From NCBI RefSeq assembly GCF_900109575.1, contig NZ_FOAF01000013.1, positions 1 to 64,000 of the forward strand: DNA of 64,000 bases, read 5' to 3'. Shown here piece after piece: positions 9,006 through 17,248 of the stretch. A model generated the notes under the pieces. It ran no database searches, was not told the DNA's origin, and saw only the letters and a list, made by a program, of their open reading frames with translations. Made by a program: the position numbers and the translations under genes. Within the stretch, counting starts at the first letter, position 1; each line of letters starts with the position of its first letter. Source of the stretch: Olivibacter domesticus. Lineage in GTDB: Bacteria; Bacteroidota; Bacteroidia; Sphingobacteriales; Sphingobacteriaceae.

Positions 9006-9410
9006 CTATTTATCGTCATCAAAGAAATCCTCCTTCAAATCATCAATTTCTCGCCTATCCTTCTTGGTAGGCCGCCCTGTTCCTCTATCTCTCCGTAATA
9101 TCGGAGCATGGAAAGCGGATTTGTACCCATAAGTATCTTCAATAGGTGTTTGATCTTCATAATAAAGAGCGGCTGTCTTAGCATCCATACGCTTTTCCAG
9201 TAAGTCCACCACCCTAATCACTTTCTTTTCAATACCTTTCTGTATATGATACACCTCACCTACCTTCACTACATAAGACGGTTTAATGTTCTGTCCACTT
9301 AATTTCACTTTGCCTGCCTTACATGCTTCGGTAGCCAAGCTTCTCGTTTTAAAAACACGAATAGCCCAAAGATATTTATCAATTCTTAATTTCTCTATCT
9401 CCTTAGTCAT
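9006..9410 (-). CDS. hslR: S4-domain RNA-binding protein, Hsp15 family
   Basis: The 134-aa protein begins with an S4 RNA-binding domain: LRIDKYLWAIRVFKTRSLATEACKAG and then GKVKLSGQNIKPSYVVKVGE (about residues 8-56). The tail is charged and ends in an acidic run. Hsp15 binds 50S subunits carrying a stalled peptidyl-tRNA and helps rescue them. It lies 13 bp downstream of the GT4 gene on the same strand, so it may be co-transcribed with it, although the functions look unrelated. Confidence 0.85.
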   Translation of the reverse strand: MTKEIEKLRIDKYLWAIRVFKTRSLATEACKAGKVKLSGQNIKPSYVVKVGEVYHIQKGIEKKVIRVVDLLEKRMDAKTAALYYEDQTPIEDTYGYKSAFHAPILRRDRGTGRPTKKDRREIDDLKEDFFDDDK

Positions 9411-9423
9411 TACGCTCTCAATT

Positions 9424-10407
9424 TTAATTCGTCCAAGGTAAAAATTTTGGTGTATTAATCTCCTGCAATACAGGAATGGCTTTATTTAATGCCTGCCCCT
9501 CAATAACCTGTTTATATTTCTCTAGGTAATCTAGCGCCATCTTTTTAGATAAAAAATTATCGCAGACGTACTCGTAACAGCTCTTTCGATTAAATGTTTC
9601 AACTTCACGCACGGCATCTGCCAAAGCACTACAGCTACTTGACAAATGGCCTACTTCCGGTACTATCAGTTCAGGCAAAGCCCCATATGGTGTACCAAAT
9701 ATTGGACAGCCTAAATACAAGCTCTCCATCATTGCAATCCCGAAAGGTTCATGCCAACGAACAGGAAAAATCATTCCTTTTGATCTGGCAATAAGATTAT
9801 TTTTTTCCTCTCCTCCTACCATTCCCCTAAATTTAACATTCGGATTAAATGTAAACCTAAACCCCATTTTAATATTCAGACGCGTTCCGCCGAGTACAAA
9901 TAAGGTCTCCTTAGCCGCAACTGCTACATCAATTGCACCTCGAACATTTTTAGTGCGCCAAGCAGCTTTTCCCAAAAAATGGAAATAGCTTCTTTTATAG
10001 CTAAAGTTGGGTTTCCCATATTCTTCTGCATCAATTCCATTATATACATAAGCGGTTGCGCCATAACGTGTAGCATGGTCATTCGACACAAATACAGAGT
10101 TAATGGAGAATGGCCTAGAAGACGAGCTATTACCATGTATAGTAACAATATGGGGTTTATCTGTATAATTGTTTATAGGATAATGAAAATGGACCACATC
10201 TGCATCTACAGGAATTTGACTTTCCAGTGTTCGTTTTTCATCTCGCACAATGATCTTTCCGTAGTGACCATACGATCCTTCGCTTACTAAATAGGTAACC
10301 TCATGTCCCATCTTGCTCAACTCCTTCCCTAACCAGCATATGATCCGCTCAATCGCGCCATATTTTAAAGCGGGTATACAGACATTTCCTACGAGTACTA
10401 TTTTCAT
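9424..10407 (-). CDS. GT4 family glycosyltransferase
   Basis: The 327-aa protein has a GT-B fold signature: MKIVLVGNVCIPALKYGAIER at the N-terminus, HFHYPINN, VTIHGNSSSSRP, then FLGKAAWRTKNVRGAID and the donor-binding WHEPFGIAMMESLYLGCP with the EX7E glutamates. A GAxER segment and an N-terminal glycine-rich turn are typical of GT4 enzymes using UDP- or GDP-sugars. It is a retaining transferase by family. It stands alone among GT2 genes and precedes hslR. Substrate unknown. Confidence 0.87.
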   Translation of the reverse strand: MKIVLVGNVCIPALKYGAIERIICWLGKELSKMGHEVTYLVSEGSYGHYGKIIVRDEKRTLESQIPVDADVVHFHYPINNYTDKPHIVTIHGNSSSSRPFSINSVFVSNDHATRYGATAYVYNGIDAEEYGKPNFSYKRSYFHFLGKAAWRTKNVRGAIDVAVAAKETLFVLGGTRLNIKMGFRFTFNPNVKFRGMVGGEEKNNLIARSKGMIFPVRWHEPFGIAMMESLYLGCPIFGTPYGALPELIVPEVGHLSSSCSALADAVREVETFNRKSCYEYVCDNFLSKKMALDYLEKYKQVIEGQALNKAIPVLQEINTPKFLPWTN

Positions 10408-10424
10408 TCAAAAATTAAAAAATA

Positions 10425-10432
10425 CAAAGATA
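10425..10432 (-). promoter_or_regulatory. -7 promoter element for the GT4-hslR unit
   Basis: On the minus strand this reads TATCTTTG, a match to TAnnTTTG, 17 bp upstream of the GT4 start. No clear TTG was seen 19-20 bp further upstream, so only the -7 part is supported. Confidence 0.4.
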
Positions 10433-10480
10433 ATTCTTTTCGAACTAGATTAGCACCTAGTTTTTGTCCTATTTTAACGA

Positions 10481-10488
10481 TAAATTTG
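10481..10488 (+). promoter_or_regulatory. -7 promoter element for dapD
   Basis: TAAATTTG matches TAnnTTTG and lies 28 bp before the dapD ATG. The nearest upstream TTG (10464-10466) has a spacer of only 14 bp, so the -33 element is weak or absent. Confidence 0.4.
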
Positions 10489-10516
10489 CTTTCTTTGTTA
10501 AACTTTTATATTAAAG

Positions 10517-11335
10517 ATGACCGCAGAATTAAAAAAATTAATTGAAGAGGCCTGGGAAGAAAGGCATTTAATAGAATTCAAAGAATACCGTGAGGCTATT
10601 GAAACGACGATATTACATTTAGATGAGGGCACTTTACGTGTGGCAGAAAAAGTGGCCGGCCGTTGGCATATAAACGATTGGATAAAGAAAGCAGTAATAC
10701 TTTATTTCCCCATCCGCCAGATGAATGAAATACACGTTGGCCCTTTTGTTTTTCATGATAAAATGAAACTTAAAACAAACTATAAAGAGCAAGGGGTTCG
10801 AGTGGTTCCTCATGGTTTAGCTCGCTATGGTGCATATTTAGCCAAAGGTGTTATTTTGATGCCTTCTTATGTAAATATTGGTGCTTATGTCGATGAAGGT
10901 ACGATGGTTGATACTTGGGCTACTGTTGGCTCTTGTGCACAAATTGGCAAAAATGTTCATTTAAGTGGTGGTGTTGGAATCGGAGGTGTTTTAGAGCCCG
11001 TACAAGCGGCTCCGGTAATCATTGAGGATAATTGCTTCCTTGGTTCTCGTGCAATTGTAGTCGAAGGGATACGTGTCGAAGAAGAAGCTGTATTAGGAGC
11101 AAATGTTGTACTAACAGCTTCTACCAAAATTATTGACGTTACAGGTGATGCACCTAAAGAATACAAAGGTGTAGTTCCTGCCAGATCAGTAGTAATTCCT
11201 GGCTCGTATACAAAAAAGTTTCCTGCTGGAGAATATCAGGTACCTTGCGCGCTAATTATTGGCCAAAGAAAAGAATCAACGGATAAAAAGACATCTCTTA
11301 ATAATGCATTGAGAGATCATAATGTTGCTGTATAG
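10517..11335 (+). CDS. dapD: 2,3,4,5-tetrahydropyridine-2,6-dicarboxylate N-succinyltransferase
   Basis: The 272-aa protein matches DapD in length and in its left-handed beta-helix of hexapeptide repeats (about residues 105-215), including MPSYVNIGAYVDEGTMVDTWATVG split by SCAQIGKNVHLSGGVGIGGVLEP, and a C-terminal RSVVIPGSYTKKFPAGEYQVPCA. DapD transfers succinyl from succinyl-CoA to tetrahydrodipicolinate in the diaminopimelate route to lysine and peptidoglycan. It is a cytosolic trimer. It interrupts the GT series and seems to be a housekeeping gene around which GT genes were inserted or duplicated. Confidence 0.97.
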   Translation: MTAELKKLIEEAWEERHLIEFKEYREAIETTILHLDEGTLRVAEKVAGRWHINDWIKKAVILYFPIRQMNEIHVGPFVFHDKMKLKTNYKEQGVRVVPHGLARYGAYLAKGVILMPSYVNIGAYVDEGTMVDTWATVGSCAQIGKNVHLSGGVGIGGVLEPVQAAPVIIEDNCFLGSRAIVVEGIRVEEEAVLGANVVLTASTKIIDVTGDAPKEYKGVVPARSVVIPGSYTKKFPAGEYQVPCALIIGQRKESTDKKTSLNNALRDHNVAV

Positions 11336-11348
11336 CAATGAAAATATT

Positions 11349-11483
11349 GGGGCGTCTAAAACACCGTCATTTCGAACGAAACATTTGAAGTAAAGAAATC
11401 CTTATCGGTAACTACTCCTTTATCAGATTTCTCCGTTATGCTTTGCTTCAGTCGAAATGACGGCTACAGACTGCTTAGACCCC
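11349..11483. repeat. Long imperfect inverted repeat (REP/MITE-like element)
   Basis: Three nested complementary blocks form one long hairpin. The outer arms are GGGG and TCTAA (11349-11359) against TTAGACCCC (11475-11483). The middle arms are CCGTCATTTCGA near 11364 against TCGAAATGACGG ending near 11463. The inner arms are AGAAATC (11394-11400) against GATTTCT (11426-11432). No ORF is inside. The CGTCATTTCGA...GAAATC wording is that of dispersed palindromic repeats I recall from many Bacteroidota genomes. It fills the gap between dapD and a GT2 gene and could also end dapD transcription. Confidence 0.7.
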
Positions 11484-11510
11484 TTTTAGAGGTAATTTTA
11501 ACTGACAAAA

Positions 11511-12341
11511 ATGTCTGATTTGCCTAGAAGCTGCTCGCTCATCATTTCTACCTATAATTGGCCTGAAGCACTGGAGCTTACGCTAAAAAGTATCATGCGT
11601 CAGAACAGAATACCTGACGAGGTAATCATCGCTGATGACGGTTCTACAAACCACACGGGCACTTTGATTAAGCATTATAAGAATGTTTTTCCCACTAAAT
11701 TAGTTCACGTTTGGCACGAAGATCGGGGTTTCAGGTTGGCTAATATACGTAATAAAGCTTTTGCAGCGTCAACCGGAGATTATATTATCCAAATTGATGG
11801 AGACATTATCTTACATCCAAAATTTGTGGAAGATCATTTAGCATTTGCTCACCCAAATTGTTTATTGCAGGGTTCAAGGGTAATGCTTGGCAAAAACAGG
11901 TCGAAAATTTTATTAAAACAAAAAGAAACACATACATCCTTTTTTAATACCGATATAAAACGACGCGAAAATGCCATTAGATGCCTTGCCTTATCTAACT
12001 ACTTATTAACACGGTATAAAAACAAGTACCCCATTTATTATGCGAGGGGTGCAAATATGTCTTTTTGGAAGGAAGATATTTTGAAGGTTAACGGATATAA
12101 TGAAAGTTTTGAAGGCTGGGGACATGAAGATAGCGACCTTACCTTAAGGATGTTAAATAATGGATGTAAAAAATATGTACTGAAATTTAGTGCTATAGCT
12201 TATCATCTTTTTCATCCAGAAAATAAGTCGGCGGAAAAAGAAATGGTCAATAAAAAACTTTTAGAAGAAACTTACCGCAATAAGGTCATTTGGACTCAGA
12301 ATGGTTTGAATAAGTACTTGATTAATCATGAGCACCAATAA
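11511..12341 (+). CDS. GT2 family glycosyltransferase, paralogue 3 of 4
   Basis: The 276-aa protein has SLIISTYNWPEALELTL near residue 9, IIADDGSTN, VWHEDRGFRLANIRNKAF, QIDGDIIL (catalytic DGD) and GWGHEDSDLTLRML. It is closest to the gene at 8191 in the middle and C-terminal parts (GANMSFWKEDILKVNGYNESFEGWG is broken here only by single substitutions). Its last 14 bp overlap the start of the next GT2 gene, which implies translational coupling. The MITE-like repeat lies just upstream and no clear TAnnTTTG box was seen. Substrate unknown. Confidence 0.88.
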   Translation: MSDLPRSCSLIISTYNWPEALELTLKSIMRQNRIPDEVIIADDGSTNHTGTLIKHYKNVFPTKLVHVWHEDRGFRLANIRNKAFAASTGDYIIQIDGDIILHPKFVEDHLAFAHPNCLLQGSRVMLGKNRSKILLKQKETHTSFFNTDIKRRENAIRCLALSNYLLTRYKNKYPIYYARGANMSFWKEDILKVNGYNESFEGWGHEDSDLTLRMLNNGCKKYVLKFSAIAYHLFHPENKSAEKEMVNKKLLEETYRNKVIWTQNGLNKYLINHEHQ

Positions 12342-13158
12342 GCTTCCTACTTCAACACTAATTATTGCCACTTATAATTGGCCAAAAGCACTTGAAAAAT
12401 GTATACAAAGTGCTTTTAAACAAACAGTGTTACCCAATGAAATCATTATTGCCGATGATGGTTCTGGAGAGGAGACTAGACAGTTAATCAATACACTCAC
12501 ATTACCTTCCCCCATACCTATCCATCATATATGGCATACAGATAACGGCTTTAGATTAAGCGAGATAAGAAATAAAGCAATAGCCGCCGCACAATTTGAT
12601 TATATTATTCAAGTTGATGGGGATATTATCATGGAGGAGCATTTTATCGAAGATCATCTAAAAATGGCCAAACCTAAGGCTTTCATTTGTGGAAGCCGTG
12701 TGAAGTTAGAAGAGCTGCCCAGTAAAAAAATACTCGCACAGAACAGTCTTTCTATCAGCAAAAAGGAAATGTCATTTGGATATGTGTTGAATAGTTTCAG
12801 ATCACCGCTATTGGGGCATTTATTAGCTGATCGTTATAAACGGAACCAACCGACCGTTTTAAGGGGTTGCAACATGTCTTTTTGGAAAAAGGATTTGATA
12901 AGTATCAATGGCTATAACAACGATATTACCGGTTGGGGCAGTGAGGATGCTGAGTTAGCTGTGCGCTTAATAAATAGTGGTGTAAAAAAAAGGTTTCTCA
13001 AATTTATGGGAATAGTTTTTCATATTTACCATAAAGAAAGTGACAGAACCAATCAGCCTAAGAATAAACAAATACTCAAGGGAGCAATTGAAAATAAAAC
13101 AACCTGGGTAAAAAATGGAATTAAAAAAGAACATGATCATGAAGGAAGATCTTTCTAA
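12328..13158 (+). CDS. GT2 family glycosyltransferase, paralogue 4 of 4
   Basis: The 276-aa protein starts MSTNKLPTSTLIIATYNWPK and carries IIADDGSGEET, IWHTDNGFRLSEIRNKAI, QVDGDIIM (catalytic DGD) and GWGSEDAELAVRL. In the last motif His of GWGHED is replaced by Ser, unlike the three other copies. It overlaps the preceding GT2 gene by 14 bp and its end overlaps the beginning of the longest reading of the YrdC-domain frame. The tight packing suggests one transcript 11511-15268. Substrate unknown. Confidence 0.87.
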   Translation: MSTNKLPTSTLIIATYNWPKALEKCIQSAFKQTVLPNEIIIADDGSGEETRQLINTLTLPSPIPIHHIWHTDNGFRLSEIRNKAIAAAQFDYIIQVDGDIIMEEHFIEDHLKMAKPKAFICGSRVKLEELPSKKILAQNSLSISKKEMSFGYVLNSFRSPLLGHLLADRYKRNQPTVLRGCNMSFWKKDLISINGYNNDITGWGSEDAELAVRLINSGVKKRFLKFMGIVFHIYHKESDRTNQPKNKQILKGAIENKTTWVKNGIKKEHDHEGRSF

Positions 13159-13702
13159 CGCCCTTGAAGTACTTAAATCTGGTGGAATTATACTTTATCC
13201 TACTGATACTATATGGGGTATAGGATGTGACGCAACAAATCCTGAGGCCGTGGAAAAAGTTTATAAGTTAAAAGGGCGTTCAAAGGATAAGAGCCTTATC
13301 ATTTTGCTTGAAAATGAAAATAGATTATCAGGTTATGTTAATGATATTCCGGAGGTTGCTTATGAGCTAATTGAATTTTCGGAAAAGCCCTTGACTATTA
13401 TTTACTCAAAAGCAAAAAATCTTGCACCAAACCTTTTAGCAGACGACGGCACGATAGGCATCCGCATTGTTAAACATCGCTTTTGTGAACAACTCATCCA
13501 ACGCTTCAGAAAACCTATTGTTTCCACGTCTGCCAATATAAGCGGCGAACCATCACCGAAAAATTTTCATGATATAAGTGATGAAATTAAAGCGGGAGTA
13601 GATTACATCGTACAGTTTGAACAAGAAGATCTTACACCTAAACAGGCGTCCACCATCATGAAGTTAGATCCTAGCGGTGCTTTCTCTTTTATCCGAAAAT
13701 AA
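13139..13702 (+). CDS. L-threonylcarbamoyladenylate synthase (Sua5/YciO/YrdC family)
   Basis: Three in-frame ATGs exist at 13115, 13133 and 13139. I chose 13139 (MKEDLSNALEVLKSGG, 187 aa) because homologues as I recall start just before this segment; the longest form would overlap the GT2 gene by 44 bp. Family motifs are GGIILYPTDTIWGIGCDA, KGRSKDKSLIIL, EKPLTIIYS, GIRIVKHRF and PIVSTSANISGEPSP. YrdC-domain proteins make threonylcarbamoyl-AMP from threonine, bicarbonate and ATP for the t6A37 modification of ANN-decoding tRNAs. The protein lacks the C-terminal Sua5 domain, so it is the short TsaC-type. It lies next to the CCA-adding enzyme gene. Confidence 0.9.
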   Translation: MKEDLSNALEVLKSGGIILYPTDTIWGIGCDATNPEAVEKVYKLKGRSKDKSLIILLENENRLSGYVNDIPEVAYELIEFSEKPLTIIYSKAKNLAPNLLADDGTIGIRIVKHRFCEQLIQRFRKPIVSTSANISGEPSPKNFHDISDEIKAGVDYIVQFEQEDLTPKQASTIMKLDPSGAFSFIRK

Positions 13703-13703
13703 C

Positions 13704-13742
13704 AAGCTTTACGCTTTTTGCTTTAAAGCTCTGTGCTTTTTA
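13704..13742. repeat. Low-complexity GCTTT-type intergenic repeat
   Basis: The segment is built of degenerate GCTTT words (AGCTTTACGCTTTTTGC, TTTAAAGCTCTGTGC). A very similar run occurs at 22042-22079 at the end of sucD. Both sit at a gene end. Confidence 0.45.
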
Positions 13743-13819
13743 GTATTTTTCATCTAAATTTAAAAGCCCTGATGGCAGATGAGAGATCGATAAGATGCTT
13801 TTATATGCTATTTTGTATA

Positions 13820-13850
13820 TTGCATATAAAAGGCATTTTATCTAAGTTTG
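13820..13850 (+). promoter_or_regulatory. Promoter for cca (TTG-N20-TAAGTTTG)
   Basis: TTG at 13820-13822 is followed after 20 bp by TAAGTTTG at 13843-13850. The TTGCATATAAAAG start and the ATCTAAGTTTGC end are almost identical to the lysS promoter at 32230-32260 and similar to the truA promoter. Only 8 bp separate the box from the ATG at 13859, so the mRNA would be nearly leaderless. Confidence 0.65.
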
Positions 13851-13858
13851 CCGAACAG

Positions 13859-15268
13859 ATGAAAGAACACCTGCAACTACCGATTTTTGAAGAATTAAGC
13901 AATCTAGCACACGAGCACAGGGTAGATATTTATGTTATAGGCGGGTACGTTCGCGATCGGTTGATGAACAGATCCTTCAAGAATGACATAGATATACTAG
14001 TTCTCGGCAGCGGAATTGACTTTGCTGAAAAAGTTGGAGATCACCTCAAAACAAAAGTATCTGTATTCCGAAATTTTGGTACTGCTATGTTACGCTATGA
14101 TCATATCGATGTTGAATTTGTAGGTGCAAGAAGAGAATCTTACAGAAAGGACTCCCGTAAACCGATAGTGGAAGATGGAACATTGGCAGACGACCAGAAA
14201 AGACGGGATTTTACTATTAATGCAATGGCATTGAGCTTAAATAAAAACAATTATGGTGAGCTCCTTGATCCATTCAATGGAATAAAAGATATACAAATAC
14301 GCACTATCCGCACCCCGTTGGATCCACAGGAGACCTTTTCTGATGATCCATTACGTATGATGCGTGCAATACGTTTTGCGACGCAATTGAAGTTTAAAAT
14401 TGACTCCGCTACATTTAACGCGATCAAAGCGCAAAAAGAGCGTATTAAAATAATTTCCCGTGAACGCATTACCGATGAACTTAACAAGATTATATTAGCG
14501 GATAAACCCAGTATCGGATTTAATTACCTATTCGACACGGGGCTGCTTCCACTCATATTCCCTTTGATGTCACAACTATTTGGTGTGGAGATGATAAATG
14601 GTAAAGGACACAAAGATAACTTTTACCATACCTTGGAGGTGCTGGATAATATCGCGGAGCTAAGTGATGATCTATGGCTAAGGTGGGCGGCTATATTGCA
14701 CGATATTGCTAAACCTGCTACGAAACGCTTTGATAAAAAAGTGGGTTGGACGTTTCATGGTCACGAGGATAAGGGGGCCAGAATGGTGCCCAAAATATTC
14801 GCCGACCTTAAACTACCCCTCAATGATAAAATGAAGTTTGTGCAAAAATTAGTACTACTTCACCTCAGACCTATCGTGTTAGCACAAGATATCGTCACCG
14901 ACTCAGCAGTCCGTAGGTTATTATATGAGGCGGGCGATGATATTGACGGCCTAATGAAGCTTTGTCACGCCGATGTAACCACTAAAAATGAGTATAAACG
15001 AAAGAAGTACCGCGAAAATTTTGAGCTGGTAAAACAAAAGCTGAAGGATGTTGAAGAACGCGATCAAATGAGAAATTGGCAACCTCCTATAAGCGGGGAT
15101 GACATCATGAAAGCTTTTGGAATTCCGCCTGGACGTGAAGTTGGTTTAATAAAGAAAGCCATCCGGGAGGCGATATTGGAAGGAGATATAAAAAATAATC
15201 GGGAAGAGGCATTGCACTTTATGAAACAGAAAGGCAAAGAACTCGGGCTAACGGCGCTTCATTCTTAA
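13859..15268 (+). CDS. cca: CCA-adding tRNA nucleotidyltransferase with HD domain
   Basis: The open frame reaches back to 13733, but the first 42 codons are not conserved-looking and contain the promoter, so I start at ATG 13859 (MKEHLQLPIFEEL, 469 aa). The head domain has IGGYVRDRLMNR and the metal-binding KNDIDILV, then RRDFTINAMAL and DPFNGIKD, with the RNA-binding region near DDPLRMMRAIRFATQL. The HD domain follows (ILHDIAKPATK, FHGHEDKG, KLVLLH). The enzyme adds CCA to tRNA 3' ends. The tRNA genes in this window do not encode CCA, so this enzyme is needed. Length is as expected for the class II bacterial type in this phylum. Confidence 0.95.
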   Translation: MKEHLQLPIFEELSNLAHEHRVDIYVIGGYVRDRLMNRSFKNDIDILVLGSGIDFAEKVGDHLKTKVSVFRNFGTAMLRYDHIDVEFVGARRESYRKDSRKPIVEDGTLADDQKRRDFTINAMALSLNKNNYGELLDPFNGIKDIQIRTIRTPLDPQETFSDDPLRMMRAIRFATQLKFKIDSATFNAIKAQKERIKIISRERITDELNKIILADKPSIGFNYLFDTGLLPLIFPLMSQLFGVEMINGKGHKDNFYHTLEVLDNIAELSDDLWLRWAAILHDIAKPATKRFDKKVGWTFHGHEDKGARMVPKIFADLKLPLNDKMKFVQKLVLLHLRPIVLAQDIVTDSAVRRLLYEAGDDIDGLMKLCHADVTTKNEYKRKKYRENFELVKQKLKDVEERDQMRNWQPPISGDDIMKAFGIPPGREVGLIKKAIREAILEGDIKNNREEALHFMKQKGKELGLTALHS

Positions 15269-15279
15269 CGGCAAATTTA

Positions 15280-15306
15280 TTTTTACTTTTTACTTTTTAC
15301 TTTTTT
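15280..15306. repeat. TTTTTAC tandem low-complexity repeat
   Basis: About three copies of TTTTTAC in tandem, ending in TTTTTT, directly after the cca stop. It could serve as a U-rich end for the transcript but has no stem before it. Confidence 0.45.
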
Positions 15307-15347
15307 AGTGATATTAGCGGTCTAGAAACTAACAAGGATATTGCACC

Positions 15348-15968
15348 ATGGCTATTTATAGGTTTAGAGTTACTTTTGAGGATTATGATGATATTATTCG
15401 GGAAATAGACGTGCTTTCTAGTCACACGTTTTTAGATCTTCATCAGGCAATCCATCAATCAACAGAATATAATCCAGAAGTTTCTTCTTCTTTTTACATA
15501 AGTAATGAACAATGGATGAAGGGTGAAGAGATTGCATACCTACCGAATGCACGGAAAAAGGAAAGAGGTATAACACTTATGGAAAACGCCAAACTCAATA
15601 AGTTCATCGATGATCCGCATCAGAAATTTTACTATACCTATAATTTCGATCGGCCATTTGACTTCCATGTGCAGCTCATTAAAATATTGCAGGAGGAAAG
15701 TGGTAAAAAGTACCCCTTAACCAGTAAATCTGTAGGTTTGGCACCTAAACCTTTTGGTGCTGCCATTATCCCGACCGAAAATACCGATAAGAAAGGGGAA
15801 AAGGAAGATTTTGATTTTCTCAATGAAACTGAATATGGTATTGACGACGCAGAAGATCTTGATCTTGACTTAATGGATGATGAAGAAACACAAGATGGAA
15901 ACGAGGAAGAAAAGGACAACTTTTCGGAAGGGTTTTCTGATAATGAGAACTTTGAAGACGATTATTAA
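15348..15968 (+). CDS. Plasmid pRiA4b ORF-3-like family protein with acidic tail
   Basis: The 206-aa protein starts MAIYRFRVTFEDYDDIIREIDV and continues with HTFLDLHQAIHQS and KFYYTYNFDRPFDFHVQLIKI, resembling the pRiA4b ORF-3 domain (about residues 1-125, also labelled IS1096 passenger TnpR-like). The last 50 residues are almost all Asp, Glu, Asn and Gln, a disordered acidic tail. Despite the name there is no transposase nearby. It lies between cca and miaA, so a role linked to RNA processing is possible but unproven. Confidence 0.65.
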   Translation: MAIYRFRVTFEDYDDIIREIDVLSSHTFLDLHQAIHQSTEYNPEVSSSFYISNEQWMKGEEIAYLPNARKKERGITLMENAKLNKFIDDPHQKFYYTYNFDRPFDFHVQLIKILQEESGKKYPLTSKSVGLAPKPFGAAIIPTENTDKKGEKEDFDFLNETEYGIDDAEDLDLDLMDDEETQDGNEEEKDNFSEGFSDNENFEDDY

Positions 15969-16079
15969 TTAGTTAATAGTTTAGTAGTATAGTTGTGAAG
16001 TAGTTTAGTTATTCAACTATTTTTGTTATTCACAGACTTGCCTACTCTACTATTTAACAACTTAACTTTTTAACTACTC
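15969..16079. repeat. Low-complexity AGTTTAGTAGT-type inverted repeat
   Basis: The left half is made of TTAGTTAATAGTTTAGTAG-like words, the right half of complementary ones (TACTCTACTATTTAACAAC). They form an imperfect hairpin filling the gap before miaA. It resembles the repeats at 18475, 23034, 33070, 37940 and 48568. No ATG lies anywhere inside. Confidence 0.5.
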
Positions 16080-16086
16080 AGCCAAT

Positions 16087-16989
16087 ATCAAAACCCTCAT
16101 CACCATAGTAGGCCCTACCGCCATTGGAAAAACTGCCCTTGCCATTAGCGTTGCACAAGAGCTAAAGACTTCCATTATTTCGGCTGATTCCAGACAGTTT
16201 TATCGTGAAATGAATATTGGTACCGCGAAACCTTCTCAAGACGAGCTTGCAGCTGCTCCTCATTTTTTCGTAAATAACCTCAGCATACAAGAAAATTTTA
16301 GTGCAGGCGACTTTGAAAAACAGGCACTAGATCAAATAAATGCGCTATTTAATGAGCATGATGTGGTTGTAATGGTTGGTGGTAGTGGTTTATTCATAAA
16401 TGCCGTTTGCCAGGGTTTAGATGATCTCCCAAAACCGCTGCCCGGAATCAGAGATCAGCTGAATAACCTACATCAAGAAAAGGGCTTATTATACCTACAA
16501 AATGAATTAAAAATAAAAGATCCAGATTATTATGCAGAAGTTGATATAAATAATCCTCAACGGGTTATCCGTGCACTGGAGGTATACGAAAGTACAGGCA
16601 AACCCTTCTCTTACTTCAGGAAAGATAAACCGTCAAACAGGCCTTTTCACATGCTTAAAATAGGTTTGAATACGGATAGAGAACATCTATATAACAGAAT
16701 CAATCAACGTGTTGATAAAATGATGGAAGCCGGCTTACTAAAAGAAGTGCAAAGTCTTCTTCCTTACCGTCATTATGCTCCTTTACTTACGGTAGGATAT
16801 GTAGAACTTTTTGATTACCTGGATGGAAAAGTATCTTTTGAAGAAGCTATTGAAAAAATAAAACAACATACCAGACAATTTGCCAAACGTCAGATAACTT
16901 GGTTCAGAAAAGATCTCAATACGGTCTGGTTCGAGCCTACGCAACATGCCGATATTATTCAATTTATTAAAGAGAAAATAGCGAATTAG
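16087..16989 (+). CDS. miaA: tRNA dimethylallyltransferase, non-standard start codon
   Basis: The first ATG in frame is at 16210, but conserved sequence continues upstream: TLITIVGPTAIGKTALAIS with the P-loop GPTAIGKT, then SADSRQFYREMNIGTAKPS. Back to the stop at 16063 there is no ATG, GTG, TTG or CTG in frame. The ATC at 16087, followed by AAA-ACC-CTC, sits where homologues have MKTL, so I place the start there (300 aa). Later motifs are VMVGGSGLFINAVCQGLDDLP, RVIRALEVYESTGKPFS and TRQFAKRQITWFRKD. MiaA adds dimethylallyl to A37 of tRNAs reading UNN codons. An ATC start, a point mutation or a sequencing error are the options; the rest of the frame is intact. Confidence 0.85.
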   Translation: MKTLITIVGPTAIGKTALAISVAQELKTSIISADSRQFYREMNIGTAKPSQDELAAAPHFFVNNLSIQENFSAGDFEKQALDQINALFNEHDVVVMVGGSGLFINAVCQGLDDLPKPLPGIRDQLNNLHQEKGLLYLQNELKIKDPDYYAEVDINNPQRVIRALEVYESTGKPFSYFRKDKPSNRPFHMLKIGLNTDREHLYNRINQRVDKMMEAGLLKEVQSLLPYRHYAPLLTVGYVELFDYLDGKVSFEEAIEKIKQHTRQFAKRQITWFRKDLNTVWFEPTQHADIIQFIKEKIAN

Positions 16990-17169
16990 TACCTCTTTGT
17001 TGTGAATGCCGTTTGCATCGTCTAATCAAAAGCAGCACAGCGATATATTACTTAAGTGAAGTGTTAATCAATAGCTAGCATGGTTATTAACTGATAAACG
17101 AGTACGATGAGAACTTTTATACATTTTTAAACATTTATCCGTTTAAGCCATTTTTTTATTAATTTTTTC

Positions 17170-17200
17170 TTGTTGCATTGAAATAAAAATTTTACATTTG
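17170..17200 (+). promoter_or_regulatory. Promoter match TTG-N20-TACATTTG
   Basis: TTG 17170-17172 and TACATTTG 17193-17200 fit the phylum consensus with a 20-bp spacer. It lies 266 bp before the next gene, so it makes either a long leader or a separate small RNA starting near 17206. Confidence 0.5.
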
Positions 17201-17248
17201 GCTACATTGAAAATGTAACTAGCTAACCTATTATAAACCTAAAATTTT

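Noticed and set aside
15348-15968. IS element suggested by the TnpR-passenger-like family name
   Set aside because: No transposase, terminal inverted repeats or target duplication nearby.
16087-16989. miaA as a pseudogene
   Set aside because: Apart from the start codon the frame is intact over all family motifs and normal in length, so an unusual start or sequence error is more likely.
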